17,477 nt of DNA, from NCBI GenBank assembly GCA_902796705.1, contig CADBQF010000186.1, forward strand, positions 1 through 17,477, read 5' to 3'. Made by a program: the position numbers and the translations under genes. Below the pieces are notes generated by a model, which was not told the DNA's origin, did not search any database, and saw only the letters and a list, made by a program, of their open reading frames with translations. Origin of the DNA: Ruminococcus flavefaciens (GTDB lineage: Bacteria; Bacillota; Clostridia; Oscillospirales; Ruminococcaceae). The first letter of the stretch is position 1, and each line of letters begins with the position of its first letter. Shown here piece by piece: positions 14,247 to 17,477 of the stretch.

Positions 14247-15722
14247 ATGGAACCAACCGTGTTAAGAGAAACTAAGATCGGACAGAAAGGATTTGTAAAA
14301 GAGGACGTTATGGGCTACCTCGACGAACTCAATACAAAGATCGTCACACTCGAAGACGAACTTAAAAAGGCAAAGGCTGCCGGCCCGTCCGATCCTCAGG
14401 AGATCCAGAAGTATAAGAATCAGATAGATAACCTTCAGGAAAAACTCAATTCTTCAAATAATGCTCTTCGTACCGCTAAGAAGGAACTCGAAGACGCAAA
14501 GAAGCAGATCGAATCCGACCAGAAGCTCATAGCTCAGCTCAAGGCAGGCGGAGCTCAGGGCGGCAATAATGCACAGTCACAGGCTGCTGTTGAAGCTGCA
14601 AAGAAGGAGATCGACAACCTCAGAAATCAGCTCAAGGCTGCTGAACAGAAAGCAACTGCCGCTGAACAGAAGGCTGCCGCTGCTGCAAAGGCTCCTGCTG
14701 CCGCTGCTCCGGCAGGCAATCCCGCTGCTGAAGCAGAGCTTGCAAAGGCTAAACAGGAACTCCTCAAGGTCACAGGCGAACTTACAACAAAGTCTGCTGA
14801 ACTCGCTGCCAAGACCAAGGAAGCTGCTGACAAGGACGCTAAGATCGCTCAGATCACCAAGGAGAAGGACGATGAGATCGCTAAGCTCAATACTGAGATC
14901 ACAGACCTCAAGGAGACTGCAAGCGGCATGATCCCTTCATCTTTCGATATGGGTGCTCTCTTCACAGAAGCTCAGAAGACTGCAAACAAGATCACTATCG
15001 AAGCAAGAAATGCTGCTGATAAGCTCACAAGAGACGCTAAGGAAGAAGCTGACCGCATCGTTAAGGAAGCTAACTCCGACGCTGAAAAGACTATCGCTAA
15101 CGCAAATACAACTGCTGAAACCTGCATCAAGGAAGCTAACGATCAGGCAAAGCTTACCATTGATGAGGCAAACATCCATGCAGACAAGGTAAATCAGATG
15201 TCTGAAACTGTACGCAATATGCTCCTCAACGAGATCGAAAGCGTAAATGCCAAGTTCAGCGATATCAATTCCGTTCTCACACGTCTTACAGGACAGGCTA
15301 CAGACCGCATGAGCGAAGCTCAGCTCATCATCGGTGAGGCACGCAAGGCTGTAGACAAGGGCGAAGCATCAGGCAGCGTTAAGAAAGTTGAAGCTCCCCG
15401 TTCAGAGTTCAAGCCCACAAAACCCGCTTCTCATTCAAACAACGGCGGAATGAAGGGCATGGAGGAACTTTCCGCTCCCAAGGCAGCAAACAACAGCGAT
15501 CCGTTCGCTTCTGTAGGCTCTAACAACAATGGAAAGAATTCCGGCTACAACGCAGGAGGCATGAACAACAAGCAGACATCTGCTCCTTCACAGCCTGCAC
15601 CTGCACCGGCTCCAGCTCAGCAGAAGAACCAGCAGCAGAAGAAGACTTCCAATTTCAATTTTGATATGGCAGAACTCCTCAAAGCCGCTGAAGAAGAAGC
15701 CGCAAAGAACCCTGAAGCATAA
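14247..15722 (+). CDS. DivIVA-like coiled-coil protein
   Basis: This is a 491-residue, mostly helical cytoplasmic protein. The N-terminus (LRETKIGQKGFVKEDVMGYLDEL) resembles the DivIVA lipid-binding domain, where a GF/GY motif is followed by a hydrophobic-Tyr/Phe-Leu helix. Coiled coils follow at about 28-100 and 112-225, broken by an Ala/Pro stretch at about 145-160. A second helical block at about 238-370 has the Ala/Glu-rich EAxxxAD repeats seen in DivIVA proteins. The rest is a disordered Asn/Pro/Gln tail ending in NFNFDMAELLKAAEEE. The ATG at 14247 follows AAGGAG by 8 bases; upstream in-frame codons include only a TTG at 14208. Position after ftsZ fits a polar or septal scaffold. It is far longer than Bacillus DivIVA, so the exact role is uncertain. 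Confidence 0.75.
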   Translation: MEPTVLRETKIGQKGFVKEDVMGYLDELNTKIVTLEDELKKAKAAGPSDPQEIQKYKNQIDNLQEKLNSSNNALRTAKKELEDAKKQIESDQKLIAQLKAGGAQGGNNAQSQAAVEAAKKEIDNLRNQLKAAEQKATAAEQKAAAAAKAPAAAAPAGNPAAEAELAKAKQELLKVTGELTTKSAELAAKTKEAADKDAKIAQITKEKDDEIAKLNTEITDLKETASGMIPSSFDMGALFTEAQKTANKITIEARNAADKLTRDAKEEADRIVKEANSDAEKTIANANTTAETCIKEANDQAKLTIDEANIHADKVNQMSETVRNMLLNEIESVNAKFSDINSVLTRLTGQATDRMSEAQLIIGEARKAVDKGEASGSVKKVEAPRSEFKPTKPASHSNNGGMKGMEELSAPKAANNSDPFASVGSNNNGKNSGYNAGGMNNKQTSAPSQPAPAPAPAQQKNQQQKKTSNFNFDMAELLKAAEEEAAKNPEA

Positions 15723-15738
15723 TTATGATATCCGTGGT

Positions 15739-15765
15739 GCTGTTCCGGAGAATATCCGGAACAGC
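15739..15765 (+). terminator. Perfect 11-bp hairpin after the divIVA-like gene
   Basis: GCTGTTCCGGA (15739-15749) pairs with TCCGGAACAGC (15755-15765) around GAATA. It begins 16 bases after the stop. No T-tract follows, so it may act as an mRNA 3' end stabiliser or a non-canonical terminator. Between here and the next promoter I see nothing else. Confidence 0.45.
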
Positions 15766-15880
15766 CTCCATGAAAGATATGCCAGATAAATATTCATTTT
15801 TCATGTATTCATACAGCTTAACTGCTTAGAATAAGATCGGGTGCAAAAATGATATGTGGCTGTCCGGCTGCGGAAAATGT

Positions 15881-15889
15881 TGGTATATT
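15881..15889 (+). promoter_or_regulatory. Probable extended -10 promoter of the zinc-ribbon gene
   Basis: TGGTATATT (15881-15889) fits an extended -10 element: TG, one base, then TATATT. There is no clear -35 box. Transcription would start near 15896, just before the folded leader. Confidence 0.35.
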
Positions 15890-15911
15890 CATTGTCATAA
15901 ACCGTTCAAAT

Positions 15912-15976
15912 GACCAGGTAGCTCAAATCCAGAGCGTTGAAATTCAAAGATGCTGGTGAGAATCCAGCCGTGGTCC
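15912..15976 (+). ncRNA. tRNA-like folded leader of the zinc-ribbon gene
   Basis: GACCAGG (15912-15918) pairs with CGTGGTC (15969-15975) except at one position, like a 7-bp acceptor stem. TA follows, as at tRNA positions 8-9. GCTC (15921-15924) pairs with GAGC (15932-15935), like a D-arm. GCTGG (15952-15956) and CCAGC (15964-15968) enclose a 7-base TGAGAAT loop, like a T-arm. The anticodon part is only 15 bases, too short for a normal arm plus variable loop, and no CCA follows. It is 65 bases long and ends 13 bases before the GAGG of the next gene. It could be a tRNA relic, a tRNA mimic or an unnamed riboregulator. Confidence 0.4.
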
Positions 15977-16001
15977 AATATTTTAAGCGAGGTTTAAGAA
16001 G

Positions 16002-16277
16002 ATGTATGAAGACAAGACATTAGTCTGTAAAGAATGCGGAAGCGAATTCGTATTCTCAGCAGGCGAGCAGGAATTTTACGCAGAGAAAGGCTTTGTAAAT
16101 GAGCCTCAGAGATGTAAAGCCTGCCGTGACGCAAGAAAAAATGCAGGTAAGGCAGAGAGAGTTATGTACACTGCTGTATGTGCTTCCTGCGGCGGAGAAG
16201 CTAAGGTTCCTTTTGAGCCTAAGGAAGGCAGAGCTGTTTATTGCAGCGAGTGCTATGCAAAAATGAATGAAGCTTAA
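16002..16277 (+). CDS. Small double zinc-ribbon protein
   Basis: This 91-residue protein of unknown function has two four-cysteine zinc sites. The first uses Cys9/Cys12 and Cys38/Cys41 around EQEFYAEKGFVNEPQRCKACR, a segment typical of a widespread probable zinc-ribbon family. The second uses Cys60/Cys63 and Cys81/Cys84 around VPFEPKEGRAVYCSECY. Lys and Arg in the middle would suit nucleic acid binding, but this is inference. The ATG at 16002 follows GAGG (15989-15992) by 9 bases. It has its own likely promoter, a tRNA-like leader and a terminator after it, so it looks like a single-gene unit. Confidence 0.85.
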   Translation: MYEDKTLVCKECGSEFVFSAGEQEFYAEKGFVNEPQRCKACRDARKNAGKAERVMYTAVCASCGGEAKVPFEPKEGRAVYCSECYAKMNEA

Positions 16278-16290
16278 TCGCTTATGATCT

Positions 16291-16323
16291 ATAGCACAGC
16301 TTACGGCTGTGCTATGGGTTTTT
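16291..16323 (+). terminator. Terminator after the zinc-ribbon gene
   Basis: ATAGCACAGC (16291-16300) and GCTGTGCTAT (16306-16315) form a perfect 10-bp stem with a 5-base loop, followed by GGGTTTTTA. Confidence 0.85.
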
Positions 16324-16329
16324 ATAAAT

Positions 16330-16347
16330 GATGATCGGAAGATCGTC
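16330..16347 (+). other. Short GGAA-tetraloop hairpin
   Basis: GATGATC (16330-16336) and GATCGTC (16341-16347) form a 7-bp stem with one wobble, closed by GGAA, a GNRA-type loop. It lies 10 bases before the AAAGGAA of the following gene. Confidence 0.3.
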
Positions 16348-16372
16348 TTACCCCCGGAAAGGAATGATATCA

Positions 16373-16576
16373 ATGCAGATCACTAAGGAAACAATCATTG
16401 GAGATATCCTCGATACAGATTTCGAGGTAGCACCGTTCTTTCTTGAGATCGGAATGCACTGTCTCGGCTGTCCTGCTTCAAGAGGTGAGTCTATCGAAGA
16501 AGCTTGTGCAGTTCACGGAACAGATCCCGATGCACTCGTAGAAAAGCTCAATGCTTACTTCGCACAGAAAGCATGA
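16373..16576 (+). CDS. DUF1858 domain protein (redox-disulfide type)
   Basis: This 67-residue protein matches the small DUF1858 family by eye: ITKETIIGDILDTDFEVAPFF, then GMHCLGCPAS with a CxxC pair at Cys30/Cys33, then ESIEEACAVHG. Related domains occur beside or within hybrid-cluster and other redox proteins, which suggests a thiol-disulfide or metal role; the function is not known. The ATG at 16373 follows AAAGGAA (16358-16364) by 8 bases. In-frame ATGs at 16364 and 16328 would add residues unlike the family. No promoter is evident between it and the upstream terminator, so readthrough or a promoter within the short gap is possible. Confidence 0.85.
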   Translation: MQITKETIIGDILDTDFEVAPFFLEIGMHCLGCPASRGESIEEACAVHGTDPDALVEKLNAYFAQKA

Positions 16577-16592
16577 TCTTATGACACAAACA

Positions 16593-16625
16593 AGGCGTGT
16601 CGGCTGCCGGCACGCCTGATTTATT
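16593..16625 (+). terminator. Terminator after the DUF1858 gene
   Basis: AGGCGTGTCGG (16593-16603) pairs with CCGGCACGCCT (16607-16617) with one wobble and a 3-base loop, an 11-bp GC-rich stem. GATTTATT follows, a short T-rich stretch. Confidence 0.65.
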
Positions 16626-16664
16626 GCTGTAAAGGACAGAGCGAAAGAATTTAGAGGTGAATTT

Positions 16665-17477
16665 ATGCTTGATAAAAGACTGAAAAAGATAGCCGATCTT
16701 GTGACAGGCGGGACAGCCTATGACATAGGCACAGACCACGCACAGCTTGCCGCAGAACTTATACTTTCCGGAAAATGTGAAAAAGTCATCGCATCTGATA
16801 TAAAAGAAGGCCCTCTTGCCTCGGCACGGAAAACTCTCGAAAAGTACGGAGTTACCGACAAAGTCGGACTTGTTCTTTCCGACGGCCTGCATGATGTTGA
16901 GATCGATACAGAGAAGGACTGTACGGTGATAATAGCCGGAATGGGCGGCGAAACAATCATACATATCCTCGAAGACCTTGCAGAGCGTGTGGAGATAAAC
17001 AGCCGGTTCAGCTTTATATTACAGCCGATGACAAAGATCGAACTCCTCCGTAAATGGCTCAGCGAGCATGGCATGAACGACAAAAACGAATATATTGTCG
17101 AGGAGAGCGGCAAAACTTACGTCATAATGAACGTCAGACCGTTCGGTGAGTACCTGAAACTGTCCGAAGCCGAGTGCCTGACAGGAGGCATCTCACGCAA
17201 TACCGAGGAGGGCGTTCGCTATCTCGACAGCCTTGCAGAGCGTTTGCAGAAGACCTCTGAAATCCTTCTTTCCGGCGGCAAGTACAATGCTTCCGTACAT
17301 TATCATGCCCTTAGCTGCAAGGTCAAAGATCATGATACGAAGAATAACAGCAAAGTAAAGGTGAAAGAGATATACGAATACCTCAACACCGTATATCCCT
17401 TCGATACGCAGGAAAAATGGGACAATTCCGGATATCTTGTACGTCACGGCGGAAACGTCGATGTCAGCAAAGTTCTC
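16665..17477 (+). CDS. trmK: TrmK tRNA (adenine(22)-N(1))-methyltransferase fused to a Nif3-like domain (partial, cut by window end)
   Basis: The reading frame is open from the ATG at 16665 to the last base: 271 codons, no stop. Residues 1 to about 225 match TrmK, which methylates N1 of A22 in tRNA. It has the SAM loop YDIGTDHAQLA (19-29), ASDIKEGPL and the catalytic-region AGMGGETI, then LQPM. From about residue 231 the frame continues as KVKEIYEYLNTVYPFDTQEKWDNSG, which is the start of Nif3/YqfO dinuclear-metal proteins. In many Firmicutes these two are separate adjacent genes. GTG at 17361 could be a separate start but has no clear ribosome binding site. GAGG (16654-16657) lies 7 bases before the first ATG. 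Confidence 0.88.
   Translation, partial: MLDKRLKKIADLVTGGTAYDIGTDHAQLAAELILSGKCEKVIASDIKEGPLASARKTLEKYGVTDKVGLVLSDGLHDVEIDTEKDCTVIIAGMGGETIIHILEDLAERVEINSRFSFILQPMTKIELLRKWLSEHGMNDKNEYIVEESGKTYVIMNVRPFGEYLKLSEAECLTGGISRNTEEGVRYLDSLAERLQKTSEILLSGGKYNASVHYHALSCKVKDHDTKNNSKVKVKEIYEYLNTVYPFDTQEKWDNSGYLVRHGGNVDVSKVL

Noticed and set aside
14569..14931. Arg/Leu-rich frame inside the divIVA-like gene
   Set aside because: It is a frame-shifted reading of Ala/Lys/Glu-rich codons and has no start signal.
15912..15976. A functional tRNA gene
   Set aside because: The anticodon arm cannot form at normal size, the acceptor stem has a mismatch, and G18G19 and CCA are absent; kept only as a tRNA-like structure.
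1..17477. Mobile elements, CRISPR arrays or phage genes
   Set aside because: No transposase, integrase, regular repeat-spacer array or target-site duplication was seen; base and codon use look even throughout.

Overview
The window is a division and cell wall (dcw) cluster from a Gram-positive bacterium, all on the + strand. The gene order, a meso-diaminopimelate-type MurE (DNPR motif), strong AGGAGG ribosome binding sites, sigma-A-like promoters, a DivIVA-like protein and heavy ATA/AGA codon use point to a clostridial lineage, probably Oscillospiraceae (Ruminococcus-like). This assignment is inference, because no rRNA or taxonomic marker is present.

Layout. Positions 1-409 hold the terminator of an unseen upstream gene, then a control region for mraZ: a TTGCTA-17-TATAAT promoter and two sets of 10-bp-spaced GGTGA repeats that look like MraZ operators. 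Unit 1 is mraZ, rsmH (start overlapping ftsL), ftsL, then a 311-bp hairpin-rich stretch ending in a terminator-like hairpin, then ftsI (a PASTA-containing class B PBP) and murE, closed by a terminator at about 6441. Unit 2 starts from its own promoter (TTGACA-17-TATTCT) with a leader carrying two near-identical hairpins, and contains mraY, ftsW, murG, murA and ftsQ/divIB. Unit 3 is ftsZ, with its own promoter and strong terminator and a 13-bp direct repeat upstream of the promoter. Unit 4 is a large DivIVA-like coiled-coil protein with an extended -10 promoter. After these come two small cysteine-rich proteins (a double zinc-ribbon protein with a tRNA-like leader, and a DUF1858-type protein) and a partial trmK-nif3 fusion that runs off the window end.

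How they work together. MurA, MurE, MraY and MurG make lipid II. FtsW polymerises it and the FtsI-type PBP cross-links it. FtsL and FtsQ/DivIB link the septal synthase to FtsZ inside the cell. RsmH and MraZ are the usual cluster companions, acting in 16S rRNA methylation and in self-repression of the cluster. murB, murC, murD and ftsA are absent from this stretch.

The least ordinary signals are mostly non-coding: the twin hairpins with a compensated base pair before mraY, the possible attenuator before ftsI, the tRNA-like leader of the zinc-ribbon gene, and the direct repeats before ftsZ. At protein level they are the acidic tyrosine-rich tail of FtsQ, the similar short motifs ending FtsZ and the DivIVA-like protein, and the TrmK-Nif3 fusion.
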